DNA from: Syntrophaceae bacterium
GTDB taxonomy: Bacteria > Desulfobacterota > Syntrophia > Syntrophales > UBA2192
NCBI GenBank assembly: GCA_013177795.1
Contig: JABLXY010000004.1
Span: 420,001 to 484,000, forward strand
Reading direction: 5' to 3'
Length of the DNA: 64,000 nucleotides
The position numbers were made by a program, and so were the translations under genes. The notes beneath the pieces are model-generated. The model was not told the DNA's origin, made no database searches, and worked only from the letters and a program-made list of their open reading frames with translations. Each line of letters starts with the position of its first letter. The first letter of the stretch is position 1. Below, one piece after another: positions 1 through 7,926 of the stretch.

Positions 1-3
1 CAT
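1..3 (-). other. Start codon of a gene truncated by the window edge
   Basis: Bases 3..1 read ATG on the minus strand. A GGAGAG purine tract lies 6 bases upstream, and a good promoter follows at 36-64. The gene would run off the left edge, so only its start codon is visible and nothing can be said about its product. It lies downstream of, and in the same direction as, the penicillin-binding protein gene, but it seems to have its own promoter. Confidence 0.5.
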
Positions 4-35
4 GACATTCTCTCCAGACGGTGCAAACGAGGGCC

Positions 36-64
36 CTTATGCAATAAAACCGGGCCTTTGTCAA
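36..64 (-). promoter_or_regulatory. Sigma-70-type promoter for the truncated gene
   Basis: On the minus strand a perfect TTGACA (bases 64-59) is followed after exactly 17 bases by CATAAG (41-36, 4 of 6 to TATAAT). The expected start of transcription is near base 29, giving a leader of about 25 bases with a ribosome binding site before the ATG at base 3. No second gene could use it. Confidence 0.6.
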
Positions 65-117
65 GCTTTTTTCTTTTCCTTGCCCGGGACCCGTCCCCAA
101 ACCCCGGTCCCTGCCCG

Positions 118-2157
118 CTAGGGCCTCACCGGCTCCGAGGCCGGCTCGTCGCCCGAGGGGGGCGAGTACTCCCTGGGCGCCGTGCCCTCCAGGAAGCTCT
201 CGAAGACGGAATCCTTCGTCCACGGGCCGGCCAGCAGGCCCGTCCTGGGGTCGATGCGGGCGAAGACGACCCCCTCGGGCGCAGTGAAGACCTCCACGGG
301 CACTCCCTTCAGGGCCTGCTCCATGAAGTAGAGCCAGATGGGCGCCGCGGCCCGGCCGCCGACGCCGGATCGCCCCATCGTCTTTTCCGCGTCGAAGCCG
401 ACCCAGACCCCGGCCACGAGCGACGGGGTGTAGCCGATGAACCAGGCGTCGACGTAGTCGTCCGTCGTTCCCGTCTTGCCGGCCACGGGCCTCCCGATGG
501 CCTTGACCCGTTCGCCCGTACCCTCCTGGACCACGTTCTGCAGCACCGACGTCGTGAGGAACGCCACGCGGGGGTCGATAGCCTGCTCCACCTGGGGGGC
601 ATGCTCCTCGAGGACGTGGCCGTTGCGGTCCACGATCTTCCGGATGAAGTAGGGCTCCACGCGCCTGCCGCCGTTGGCCAGCACCCCGTAGCCGCGGACC
701 ATCTCCTGCAGCGTCACCGTCGAGGTCCCGAGGGCCAGAGTGAGATCCCGGGTGAGCGGGGACTTGATCCCCATGTTGTGGGCGTAGTCGATGACGTAGG
801 CGAGTCCCAGTTCCTGGAGCAGCTTCACGGTCACCACGTTGCGCGAGAAGGTCAGCGCCGTCCGGAGCGTCGTGGGCCCGAAGAACTTGTGCTCGAAATT
901 CTGGGGTTTCCATTCCCCGCGGACGGGGTCGTTGAAGATGATGGGCGCATCGAGGATGACCGTCGCCGGCGTCATCCCCTTGTCGAAGGCGGCCGTGTAG
1001 ACGAAGGGCTTGAACGACGACCCGGGGCGGCGCCGGGCCTGGGTGGCCCGGTTGAACTCGCTCTTCTTGTAGTCCCGTCCCCCCACCATGGCCTTGATCT
1101 CGCCCGTCCGGGCGTCCATGCAAAGCAAGGCCCCCTGGAGCTCGCCCGGCGTGAACTTCTCCCGTGTCTCCATCTCCCGGAGGCCCCGCTCGACGGCCTC
1201 GTTGGCCGCTTTCTGCAGATCCACGCTGAGTGTCGTGTGGACCTCGAGCCCCTCGCGGTACAGGGCATCGGAGCCGTACTTCTCCAGGATGTAGCGGCGC
1301 ACGTTCTCCGTGAAGTAGGGGGCGATCTTCTCCCGGGGCTTCGACGAGATGAGCTTCAAGGGCTCCCTCATCGCCAGGTCCCTTGCCGCCGGGGTGATGT
1401 AGCCGTCCTCCTGCATCCGGGTGAGCACGTAGGCCTGGCGCTGGCGTGCCCTCTCCATGTTCACGTAGGGCGAGAACCGGCTGGGCGCCTTCGGCAGGCC
1501 AGCCAGAAGGGCCGCCTCGGGCAGGGTGAGGTCGCGCGCGGACTTCCCGAAGTAGCTCTGCGAGGCCGCCTCGATCCCGTAGGCCCCATGGCCGAGGTAG
1601 ATGTGGTTGAGGTAGAGCTCGAGGATCTCCTCCTTCTTGAGGTAACGGTCGATCTTGTACGCGAGGATCGCCTCCCGGATCTTGCGCGTGAAGGTCCGCT
1701 CCGGCGAGAGATAGAGCGACCGGGCGACCTGCTGGGTGATGGTGCTGCCGCCCTGGACGATCTCGCCGGCGAGCATGTTCTTGACGAAGGCCCGCAGGAT
1801 GCCGATCAGGTCGAGTCCCTCGTGCTGGAAGAAACGCGCGTCCTCGCCGGCCACGAAGGCCTTGATGACCACGTCGGGGACCTCGGCGATGGGGATGACC
1901 CGCCGGTCCTCGGCATAGAAGGAGTCGATGAGCTCGCCCCTGTCCGAGTAGATCCGGGTCGTGGTGCTCGGGCGGTAGTCTTTCAGAGTGTCCACGCTCG
2001 GGGACTCGTGGATGAGCCAGGCGATGAAGCCCGCGGCACCAAGGCCGGCCAGGAGCCCCACGGCGATCATGGACGTGAAGACCCGCCGAAAGATCCGGCT
2101 CCTGCGGGCCCTCCTGACGACGGCTCTCTTGATGGAGGAACGGCTGCTCGGTGACAT
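118..2157 (-). CDS. mrcA: Penicillin-binding protein 1A (class A, bifunctional)
   Basis: A 679-residue bifunctional peptidoglycan synthase that polymerises lipid II and cross-links stem peptides at the outer face of the inner membrane. A basic cytoplasmic tail (1-25) precedes one membrane helix (about 26-49). The GT51 glycosyltransferase domain follows, with catalytic Glu in EDARFF (Glu105) and the GGSTITQQ signature (137-143). The transpeptidase domain has SSFK (Ser380, Lys383), SRN (438-440) and KTG (561-563). All catalytic motifs are present and the length is usual for the family. The ATG overlaps the tatC stop by one base (TGATG), so it is probably translated from the tatA-tatC message. 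The gene symbol (mrcA/ponA) rests on domain architecture. Confidence 0.93.
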   Translation of the reverse strand: MSPSSRSSIKRAVVRRARRSRIFRRVFTSMIAVGLLAGLGAAGFIAWLIHESPSVDTLKDYRPSTTTRIYSDRGELIDSFYAEDRRVIPIAEVPDVVIKAFVAGEDARFFQHEGLDLIGILRAFVKNMLAGEIVQGGSTITQQVARSLYLSPERTFTRKIREAILAYKIDRYLKKEEILELYLNHIYLGHGAYGIEAASQSYFGKSARDLTLPEAALLAGLPKAPSRFSPYVNMERARQRQAYVLTRMQEDGYITPAARDLAMREPLKLISSKPREKIAPYFTENVRRYILEKYGSDALYREGLEVHTTLSVDLQKAANEAVERGLREMETREKFTPGELQGALLCMDARTGEIKAMVGGRDYKKSEFNRATQARRRPGSSFKPFVYTAAFDKGMTPATVILDAPIIFNDPVRGEWKPQNFEHKFFGPTTLRTALTFSRNVVTVKLLQELGLAYVIDYAHNMGIKSPLTRDLTLALGTSTVTLQEMVRGYGVLANGGRRVEPYFIRKIVDRNGHVLEEHAPQVEQAIDPRVAFLTTSVLQNVVQEGTGERVKAIGRPVAGKTGTTDDYVDAWFIGYTPSLVAGVWVGFDAEKTMGRSGVGGRAAAPIWLYFMEQALKGVPVEVFTAPEGVVFARIDPRTGLLAGPWTKDSVFESFLEGTAPREYSPPSGDEPASEPVRP

Positions 2158-2912
2158 CAGGCGGTTTCAGTGTCCTCGCGGTCTTTGCGCCGGGCTGCGA
2201 GCTTGGAAACGAGGATGCCCACCTCGTAGAGGATGATCATGGGGATGGCCATCATGCTTTGCGTGAAGGCGTCCGGCGTGGGGGTGATGAGGGCGGCGAC
2301 GATGAAAAAGACCACGATCGCGTATCGCCGCATCCGCGCGAGCTTGCGGGGTGTCACCAGGCCGATCTTCGTCATGAAGAAGAGGAACACGGGGATCTCG
2401 AAGATGATGCCGAAGGCAAGCAGCAGCTTAAGCGTCAGCGTGAGGTACTCCCGCATGGAAAGCATGGGCTTGAGAAAGTCCGTGGAGAACTCCAGGAAAA
2501 AGCTGTATGCCGGGGGCAGAACGAGAAAGTACCCGAAGCAGACCCCGGCGACGAACAGCAGTGTCGAGGTCGCCACGAAGGGGGCCACGAACTTGCGCTC
2601 CCCGGGGTAGAGCCCCGGCGAGATGAATTTCCAGGCCTGGTAGAGCACGACGGGGCTGGCCAAGAACAGGCCCGCGTAGAAGGACACCTTGATGTAGGTG
2701 AAGAAGGCCTCGGGCAGCCCCGTGTAGATCAGGTGGCTGCCGGGCGGAAGCACGCGGATGAGCGGGCGGGCGACGATGGCGAAGAGGTCTTCCTTGAAGA
2801 AGAAGCAGGCCACGAAGGCGACGCCCACGGCAATCAGGCTCCGGACGAGCCTCTTGCGCAGCTCCTCCAGGTGGGCGGTCAGGGGCATCTTGTCTTCGTT
2901 GGGGTCGGTCAT
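2157..2912 (-). CDS. tatC: Sec-independent translocase subunit TatC
   Basis: TatC is the polytopic core of the twin-arginine translocase and recognises the signal peptide of folded, often cofactor-containing, exported proteins. The 251-residue protein has the HLEELR motif at residues 14-19 followed by six hydrophobic segments, as in all TatC proteins. I chose the ATG at 2912 (MTDPNEDKMPL) because the ten extra residues of a longer frame come from a periodic intergenic repeat rather than conserved protein. It lies downstream of tatA across a 101-base gap filled by heptamer repeats and overlaps the PBP1A start by one base. Confidence 0.93.
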   Translation of the reverse strand: MTDPNEDKMPLTAHLEELRKRLVRSLIAVGVAFVACFFFKEDLFAIVARPLIRVLPPGSHLIYTGLPEAFFTYIKVSFYAGLFLASPVVLYQAWKFISPGLYPGERKFVAPFVATSTLLFVAGVCFGYFLVLPPAYSFFLEFSTDFLKPMLSMREYLTLTLKLLLAFGIIFEIPVFLFFMTKIGLVTPRKLARMRRYAIVVFFIVAALITPTPDAFTQSMMAIPMIILYEVGILVSKLAARRKDREDTETA

Positions 2913-2923
2913 GATAAAAAAAC

Positions 2924-3020
2924 GGCGAAGGGCGAAAGGCAAATGGCGTATGGCAAGAAACCGGTCATGTCTCTTCCCCCGAGCCTTTGCCCTTTATCCT
3001 TGCGCCTGGATCCTTATGCC
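2924..3020. repeat. Inverted pair of 7-base periodic arrays (tatA-tatC gap)
   Basis: The triplet GGC occurs at 2924, 2931, 2938, 2945 and 2952, exactly 7 bases apart, with variable 4-base fillers. The facing arm has CC at 2984, 2991, 2998, 3005, 3012 and 3019, again exactly 7 apart, forming NNNNGCC-like units on the opposite strand. The right arm runs over the tatA stop codon into its last codons. The same family recurs at 4513, 6016, 6404, 20389, 25364, 47192 and 58560. Confidence 0.8.
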
Positions 3021-3295
3021 GGCTTGTCTTTTTTTTCCTCCGCCGTCGCATAGGGGTCGGCGGGGGTCGACGGCGCCTTGTCCGCCTTCTTGTCCTCGAG
3101 GAGGGAGTCCTTCACCTGGTTGACTTCCTTCCGGATGCCCTCGTCGAAGGTGCCCTTGACGTCGTCCATGGCGTTCTTGAACTGGGCGACCCCCTTGCCA
3201 AGCGCCTTGGCCAGGTCGGGCAGCTTCTTCGGCCCGATGAAGATGAGCGCCACGATCAGGATGATGATCAGTTCCTGCATGCCGATGCCGAACAC
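3014..3295 (-). CDS. tatA: Sec-independent translocase subunit TatA/TatB family
   Basis: A 93-residue pore-type Tat subunit with one N-terminal membrane helix (about residues 5-20), the GPKKLPDL hinge, an amphipathic helix and a charged, Pro/Lys-rich tail. I start it at GTG 3295 (MFGIGMQEL), which matches the usual TatA N-terminus and has GAGG 8 bases upstream. A GTG at 3304 would overlap that ribosome binding site, and the ATG at 3271-3280 would cut the conserved N-terminus. Only one TatA/B-type gene is seen here, so it may act as TatA or as a combined TatA/B. It is first in an operon with tatC and mrcA. Confidence 0.9.
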   Translation of the reverse strand: MFGIGMQELIIILIVALIFIGPKKLPDLAKALGKGVAQFKNAMDDVKGTFDEGIRKEVNQVKDSLLEDKKADKAPSTPADPYATAEEKKDKPA

Positions 3296-3326
3296 GGCAG
3301 ACACCTCGCGGGAGCGGAATTTGGTT

Positions 3327-3355
3327 TACATAGCTTTTGTCCCCCCCATTGTCAA
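3327..3355 (-). promoter_or_regulatory. Promoter of the tatA-tatC-mrcA operon
   Basis: On the minus strand TTGACA (3355-3350) is followed after 17 bases by TATGTA (3332-3327). Transcription would start near 3320, about 25 bases before the tatA GTG. The -35 box is perfect and the -10 box is moderate. Confidence 0.5.
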
Positions 3356-3448
3356 GGCTTTTGCCCCTTTTCGCAAGGGAATCCTTTTGATTTTTAAGGG
3401 ATTGTGTGGTAAAGGGTTTCTTCCGATCTCAACCCGAAGGGGGCGCCT

Positions 3449-4507
3449 ATGGCCGCGGCCACTGGAATCGTAAAGGATAACCGGTACCTCCGTCACGAGA
3501 CTGGACATTACCACCCCGAGTCCCCCAAGCGTCTCGAGGCGATCTACAAGATGCTCGAATCGCCCGAGATGGCCGGGAAATTCGTGGAGGTGAAGCCCCG
3601 GGTCGCCCTCGACGAAGAGATCGAGATGATCCACAAGCACTCGTACGTGAAGATGATCGCCCAGTCGGCGGGAAAGGACCACACCTACCTCGACCCCGAC
3701 ACGGAGGCCTCCGCCGAGTCCTACGAGGTGGCCAAGCTGGCCGTGGGCGGCTTTCTCAACTGCATCGACGGCATCGTGAAGGGTGATCTGCGCAACGCCT
3801 TCGCCTTCGTGCGGCCGCCCGGTCACCATGCCGAGGAGAACCGCGCGGCGGGCTTCTGCATCTTCAACAACGTGGCCATCGGGGCGATGCACGCCATCAA
3901 GGTCCACGGGATGAGGCGCGTCCTCGTCGTCGACTGGGATCTCCACCACGGAAACGGGACCCAGAAATCCTTTTACGAGGACCCCCGGGTCGTGTACTTC
4001 TCGACGCACCAGTACCCCTATTACCCCGGCACGGGGGGCCTCCAGGAGATCGGCCGGGGCGACGGCCAGGGCTTCACGGTCAACGTGCCCCTGAGGGCGG
4101 GCCCGGGCAATGCCGAGTACGTCCGGATCTTCCGCAGGGTGCTCCAGCCCCTGGCGTTCGAGTACATGCCCGAGATCGTGCTGCTCTCGGCGGGGTTCGA
4201 CATCTACTTCCGGGACCCCCTGGGGGGCATGAAGGTGACCCCGGCGGGCTTCGGCATGCTCGCCCGCGTGCTGATGGACATCGCCGAAGCGTGCTGCGGC
4301 GGCCGGTTCGCCGCCGTCCTCGAGGGCGGCTATCACCTGGGGGGTCTCACGGAGGGGATCAAGTCAGTCCTCGACGAGATGTGCGGCGCCACCCGGGTGA
4401 CGGAGGCGGATCTGCAGCGTGTCGAGAGCGAGGCCGATGCGTCCATCAACCGGACGATCGAGTCGGTAATCGGCCAGATCAAGCCGTACTGGAAATGTTT
4501 TCAATAA
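3449..4507 (+). CDS. Histone deacetylase family (AcuC/class II-like) zinc hydrolase
   Basis: A 352-residue arginase/deacetylase-fold enzyme. Bacterial members remove acetyl or acyl groups from lysines or small amides such as acetylpolyamines. The conserved features are all visible: the His pair in RPPGHHAEE (126-127), the metal-binding DWDLHHGNG block (Asp164, His166), the second Asp in SAGFD (Asp251) and the active-site Tyr in LEGGYHLGG (295). Start ATG 3449 has an AAGGGGG tract upstream. It is transcribed away from the tat operon and stands alone. The true substrate cannot be read from sequence; AcuC-like acetoin-utilisation function is only one possibility, and no acsA or acuAB lies nearby. 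Confidence 0.88.
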   Translation: MAAATGIVKDNRYLRHETGHYHPESPKRLEAIYKMLESPEMAGKFVEVKPRVALDEEIEMIHKHSYVKMIAQSAGKDHTYLDPDTEASAESYEVAKLAVGGFLNCIDGIVKGDLRNAFAFVRPPGHHAEENRAAGFCIFNNVAIGAMHAIKVHGMRRVLVVDWDLHHGNGTQKSFYEDPRVVYFSTHQYPYYPGTGGLQEIGRGDGQGFTVNVPLRAGPGNAEYVRIFRRVLQPLAFEYMPEIVLLSAGFDIYFRDPLGGMKVTPAGFGMLARVLMDIAEACCGGRFAAVLEGGYHLGGLTEGIKSVLDEMCGATRVTEADLQRVESEADASINRTIESVIGQIKPYWKCFQ

Positions 4508-4512
4508 AGACA

Positions 4513-4586
4513 GGCATAAGGCTAAAGGCACAGGGCATAGGGCGAAGGGTACAATAAGGAAGTGATTTGGCCCTGGGCCTTCAGTC
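4513..4586. repeat. 7-base periodic array (left part of the hdac-gatC gap)
   Basis: GGC/GGT triplets fall at 4513, 4520, 4527, 4534, 4541 and 4548, all exactly 7 apart. A weaker facing arm (CTGGGCC, TTCAGTC) follows at 4571-4586. It belongs to the same family as 2924-3020. Before insertion of the IS element this array and 6016-6099 were in a single intergenic gap. Confidence 0.75.
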
Positions 4587-4595
4587 ATTCAAAGG

Positions 4596-4601
4596 CATAA
4601 G
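4596..4601. repeat. Left copy of the 6-bp target-site duplication CATAAG
   Basis: CATAAG directly abuts the left end of the insertion sequence, and the identical CATAAG directly abuts its right end at 5992-5997. This marks the insertion site and shows a fairly recent insertion. Confidence 0.75.
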
Positions 4602-4628
4602 TGTCAAATGTCAGGACATCGGTTACCC
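4602..4628 (+). repeat. Left terminal inverted repeat of the IS
   Basis: The 27-base left end starts TGTCAAATGTCAGGACATCG and pairs with 5965-5991. Its inner 20 bases (4609-4628) are repeated exactly at 4670-4689. Confidence 0.8.
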
Positions 4629-4632
4629 AAAA

Positions 4633-4689
4633 GTGTCATGACATAGGTTACTCTTAAGGGTCCTTTTGGTGTCAGGACATCGGTTACCC
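4633..4689 (+). repeat. Two subterminal copies of the IS end sequence
   Basis: Copy one, 4633-4653, reads GTGTCATGACATAGGTTACT and matches the reverse complement of 5927-5947 at 20 of 21 bases. Copy two, 4669-4689, is identical to the inner part of the left terminus. Such iterated ends are plausible transposase binding sites. Confidence 0.7.
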
Positions 4690-4746
4690 TGACGGAACAT
4701 ATCCTGTACGATACTCTCTTTGAAGAACCCCGAAAGGAGAGTATCC

Positions 4747-5932
4747 ATGGAAGAAGAGATCCGCAGGCAAGCCATTTACCGGCATATCGCAGATGGCGAA
4801 TCTCCCAAGAGCATTTACACGAGCCTGAAGCGATCGAAAAAATGGTTCTTCAAATGGCTCAAACGCTACCAAACGGGAGATGCCGACTGGTTCAAGGATC
4901 AGGGCCGTGCACCCCGGCGGCGTCCGACCCAGACGAGCCAAAAGCAGCAGGATCTCATCATTGCCACCCGACAGCGTCTGGAGACTGAGCCTTATGCCCA
5001 GACGGGTGTAACCGCCATCAAGTGGGCCCTGAAGAAGCTCAAGGCCCCGTTCCCTTCGGACCGGCACATCACCCGGATCCTGAAGCGGGCAGGGCTCGTT
5101 AAAAAAAACTGCGTACGTCGCCAAAGGGGTCACCTACCCCTACTTTGCGGAGGCCCTGGAGGTCAACAACATCCACCAGATCGACCTGGTGGGGCCCCGG
5201 TATATCAAAGGCGACGGCCGGTTCTACTCGCTCAACGTGATGGATCGCTTCAGCCATGCGGTCTATCTCGAGTCGCAGCGAACCAAGGCCGATGACCCGG
5301 TGGCCGCCAGTCTCTTGCGGAGTTGGAAGGCCATGGGCATCCCGGACTTTGCCCAGTTCGACAACGAGCTGAGCTTCCGGGGCAGCAACCGTTATCCCCG
5401 ATCCTTCGGGATCGTGATCCGGCTGTGTCTCTATTACGGGGTCACGCCGGTCTTTATCCCCATCAGCGAGCCTTGGCGAAACGGGGATGTGGAGCGGTTC
5501 AACGAGACCTACGACAAGATGTTCTTTCGCAGGCAGTGGTTCCCGAGCTACGAGGCCCTCAAGCGGCAAAGCAAAAACTTCCAGCGGTTCCATAACCGCC
5601 ATCATCGGTACAGCTGCCTGGGCGGCAAAACCCCGATGGAGGTTCTGGCCGCCTCCGGCTACCAGCCCATGAGGGTGCCTCCCAATGCTCGGGTGCCCCG
5701 ACTCGAAGAGATCCCCGAGGGGACCATCATCCTGATCCGGTTCATCCGCAGCGACCGGAAGCTGGATATCTTCGGGGAGCGGTTCGTCGTTGCCAAAGAG
5801 CTGGTCTACTCGTATGTCAAAGCCGTGATCGTCACTGCGGATCACGTTTTGAAAGTCTATCTCGGGAAGAGTTGGTGGAGGCCTTCGAGTATCGAATGCC
5901 TACCGAAACTTGGGAATAACGTCCTTGGGTAA
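4747..5932 (+). pseudogene. IS481-like transposase, frameshifted at an A8 run
   Basis: The first part (ATG 4747, AGGAG upstream at 4735-4739) encodes an N-terminal helix-turn-helix region of about 120 residues ending LVKK. The rest is in the +1 frame: TAYVAKGVTYPYF follows, then the integrase core with Asp in HQIDLVGP, Asp in QFDNEL and Glu in NGDVERFNET, and the C-terminal LGGKTPMEV block. The switch is at eight A residues (5101-5108); removing one A joins both parts perfectly. Without slippage, translation ends after unrelated residues at 5295. It may be a dead copy, a transcriptional-slippage gene, or a homopolymer sequencing error. The stop codon (5930-5932) lies within the subterminal repeat on the right. 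Confidence 0.85.
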
Positions 5933-5947
5933 CCTATGTCATGACAC
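5927..5947 (-). repeat. Right subterminal copy of the IS end sequence
   Basis: Reverse-complemented it reads GTGTCATGACATAGGTTACC(C), almost identical to the copy at 4633-4653. It overlaps the transposase stop codon. Confidence 0.7.
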
Positions 5948-5964
5948 TTTTTACCCTTAGACCC

Positions 5965-5991
5965 GGGTTACCTATGTCGTGACACTTGTCA
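5965..5991 (-). repeat. Right terminal inverted repeat of the IS
   Basis: Reverse-complemented this end begins TGACAAGTGTCACGACATAG and matches the left end at 22 of 27 positions. The duplicated target CATAAG follows immediately (5992-5997). Confidence 0.8.
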
Positions 5992-6015
5992 CATAAGAAC
6001 TAGGGTGAACAATCG

Positions 6016-6099
6016 GGCTTAAGGCGTGTGGCACAGGGCTCAGGGGCATAGAAAATTCCGCCTCCTCTGCCCTAAGCCATGAGCCCTAAGCCTTCAGCC
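6016..6099. repeat. Inverted pair of 7-base periodic arrays upstream of gatC
   Basis: Left arm: GGC at 6016, 6023, 6030 and 6037, then one 8-base step to 6045. Right arm: GCC at 6069, 6076, 6083, 6090 and 6097, exactly 7 apart, with units such as CTAAGCC and TTCAGCC. The right arm ends just before the gatC ribosome binding site (6106-6110). Confidence 0.8.
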
Positions 6100-6116
6100 A
6101 TTTTTGGAGGTATCCC

Positions 6117-6404
6117 TTGAAGATCACGAAGGAACAGGTCGAATACGTGGCGCACCTGGCGCGGCTCGAGTTCAGCGAGGAGGAGAAGGAGAAGTTCACC
6201 ACCCAGCTCAACGACATCCTTCTCTACATGGAGAAACTCAACGAGGTGGACACGACGGGCGTCGAGCCCGAGACGCACGCCATCGCCATCCAGAACGCCT
6301 TCCGCGAGGACATCGTCCGCGAGTCCCTCCCCCACTCGCTCTCGCTGGCCAATGCCCCCTCCGAGAGCGGAAACTGCTTCCGGGTGCCGAAGGTGATCGA
6401 ATAG
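6117..6404 (+). CDS. gatC: Asp/Glu-tRNA amidotransferase subunit C
   Basis: GatC is the small stabilising subunit of GatCAB, which converts mischarged Glu-tRNA(Gln) and Asp-tRNA(Asn) to the correct aminoacyl-tRNAs in the cytoplasm. The 95-residue protein shows the family pattern: [16 protein letters not shown] near the N-terminus, [19 protein letters not shown] in the middle, and a C-terminal PKVIE tail. It starts with TTG at 6117, supported by GGAGG 6 bases upstream (6106-6110), and no ATG is available. It heads an operon with gatA, gatB, mtnA and a HAD phosphatase gene. Confidence 0.94.
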   Translation: MKITKEQVEYVAHLARLEFSEEEKEKFTTQLNDILLYMEKLNEVDTTGVEPETHAIAIQNAFREDIVRESLPHSLSLANAPSESGNCFRVPKVIE

Positions 6405-6445
6405 GCTTGAGGCGTCGGACAGCAGGCAGCAGGCACCAGGAAAAG
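6404..6445. repeat. 7-base periodic array in the gatC-gatA gap
   Basis: Unit starts are at 6404 (GGC), 6411 (GGC), 6418 (GAC), 6425 (GGC), 6432 (GGC) and 6439 (GGA), all exactly 7 bases apart. The array begins at the gatC stop codon and fills the gap to the gatA ribosome binding site, inside an operon, so it must be transcribed. Confidence 0.75.
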
Positions 6446-6468
6446 AGGAAGGAGCGTTTGAGATCGGA

Positions 6469-7926
6469 ATGGGACTGAATGAACTGACGATACACGAGCT
6501 GCAGGATCTGATCCGGAAAAAGGAAGTGACGTCCACGGAGATCGTCACGGATGTCTTCAAGCGCATCGATGCCGTGGAGGAGCGGGTCCGCTCGTTCACG
6601 ACGGTCATGCGGGAGGACGCCTTCGAGGGGGCCAGGCGGGCCGACGAGGAGATCCGCAAGGGGGCCCTCAGGCCGCTCACGGGCATCCCCATCGCCCTCA
6701 AGGACATCCACTGCACCAAGGGGGTCCGCACGACCTGCGGCTCCCGCATCCTCCACAACTTCATCCCGCCCTACGACGGCACGGTGGTGCGGAAGCTGCG
6801 CGAGGAGGGCGCCGTCTTCGTGGGCAAGACCAACATGGACGAGTTCGCCATGGGCTCCTCCACGGAGACCTCCTGGTTCGGCATCACGCGCAACCCCTGG
6901 GACCTCGAGCGCATCCCCGGCGGCTCGAGCGGCGGCTCCGCCGCGGCCCTGGCCGCCGACGAGTGCATCGCCGCGACGGGCTCCGACACGGGCGGCTCCA
7001 TCCGCCAGCCGGCGGCCCTCTGCGGGGTCGTGGGCCTGAAGCCCACCTACGGGCGCGTCTCGCGGTACGGCCTCGTGGCCTTCGCCTCGTCGCTCGACCA
7101 GATCGGCCCCTTCACGAAGGATGTGGAGGACGCGGCCATCATGCTCAACGCCATCGCCGGCTATGACCCCATGGAGTCCACGTCGGTGCCCATGGACGTG
7201 CCCGACTACCGCTCCTTCATCGGCAAGGACATCCGGGGCTTCACCGTGGGGATCCCGAAGGAGTACTTCATCGAGGGCATCGACCCCGAGGTGGATGCCG
7301 CCGTGAAGCGGGTCATCGCGGTCCTCGAGGGGCTTGGCGCCAAGAGCGTCCCCATCTCGCTTCCCCACACGGAGTACTGCCTCGCGGTCTACTACATCAT
7401 CGCGCCGGCCGAGGCGAGCTCCAACCTCGCCCGCTATGACGGCGTGAAGTACGGCTACCGCTCCGCCGACGGGCGCGACCTCATGGAGATGTACAAGAAG
7501 ACGCGCTCGCAGGGCTTCGGCGCCGAGGTGAAGCGCCGCATCATGATCGGCACCTACGCCCTGTCCTCGGGCTACTATGATGCCTACTACAAGAAGGCCT
7601 CCCAGGTGCGGACCCTCATCAAGCGGGACTTCCAGGAGGCCTTCAAGACCTGCGACGTCATCCTGACCCCCACGACCCCCACGCCCGCCTTCAAGGTGGG
7701 CGAGAAGATGGACGACCCCCTGCAGATGTACCTCTCGGACATCTTCACCATCTCGACGAACCTCGCGGGCATCCCGGGCATCTCGGTGCCCTGCGGCTAC
7801 ACGCAGGCGGGCCTGCCCATCGGGGTCCAGTTCCAGGCGGGCCACTTCGAGGAGGGCAAGCTCCTCCAGGTCGCCCACGCCTACGAGAAACATTCCGGAA
7901 TCGAACGAAGGAGGCCGAAACTCTAA
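6469..7926 (+). CDS. gatA: Asp/Glu-tRNA amidotransferase subunit A
   Basis: GatA is the amidase subunit that releases ammonia from glutamine and passes it to GatB. The 485-residue protein carries the complete Ser-cisSer-Lys triad of the amidase signature family: Lys78 in IALKDIH, the GGSSGGS block with cis-Ser (153/154), and nucleophile Ser177 in [11 protein letters not shown]. Length is typical. The ATG at 6469 follows GGAAGGAG, with somewhat long spacing (14 bases). Its TAA overlaps the gatB ATG by one base (TAATG), indicating translational coupling. Confidence 0.96.
   Translation: MGLNELTIHELQDLIRKKEVTSTEIVTDVFKRIDAVEERVRSFTTVMREDAFEGARRADEEIRKGALRPLTGIPIALKDIHCTKGVRTTCGSRILHNFIPPYDGTVVRKLREEGAVFVGKTNMDEFAMGSSTETSWFGITRNPWDLERIPGGSSGGSAAALAADECIAATGSDTGGSIRQPAALCGVVGLKPTYGRVSRYGLVAFASSLDQIGPFTKDVEDAAIMLNAIAGYDPMESTSVPMDVPDYRSFIGKDIRGFTVGIPKEYFIEGIDPEVDAAVKRVIAVLEGLGAKSVPISLPHTEYCLAVYYIIAPAEASSNLARYDGVKYGYRSADGRDLMEMYKKTRSQGFGAEVKRRIMIGTYALSSGYYDAYYKKASQVRTLIKRDFQEAFKTCDVILTPTTPTPAFKVGEKMDDPLQMYLSDIFTISTNLAGIPGISVPCGYTQAGLPIGVQFQAGHFEEGKLLQVAHAYEKHSGIERRRPKL

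Larger units (their letters stand above)
4602..5991 (+). mobile_element. IS481-like insertion sequence, 1,390 bp
   Basis: The element is bounded by 27-bp imperfect inverted repeats (4602-4628 and 5965-5991, 22 of 27 matching, both beginning TG and ending in ACCC) and flanked by a 6-bp direct repeat CATAAG. Inside each end are further copies of the inner 21-mer (GTGTCATGACATAGG-like): 4633-4653 and 4669-4689 on the left, 5927-5947 on the right. One transposase region of DDE type (IS481-like) fills the element and reads left to right, but it is split by a frameshift. Family assignment comes from the HTH plus rve-type integrase layout and not from a database match. Confidence 0.85.

Noticed and set aside
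88-112. Rho-independent terminator after the PBP1A gene
   Set aside because: GGGACC/GGTCCC can pair, but on the minus strand the stem is followed by A-rich and not T-rich sequence.
58-2154. A 698-residue open frame on the plus strand antisense to the penicillin-binding protein
   Set aside because: It is a GC-driven shadow: the codon usage is Arg/Gly/Asp/Leu-rich without any motif, and the opposite strand holds a complete PBP1A.
5101-5108. Programmed -1 frameshift in the transposase
   Set aside because: The downstream frame is +1 relative to the first, so a standard -1 slip on A8 would not enter the core frame.
6029-6050. Sigma-54 promoter (TGGCAC) before gatC
   Set aside because: TGGCAC is present within the heptamer array, but there is no TTGCW at the required spacing.
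2924-6445. CRISPR array
   Set aside because: The repeats are 7-base micro-units without constant spacers or a long conserved repeat, and there are no cas genes.
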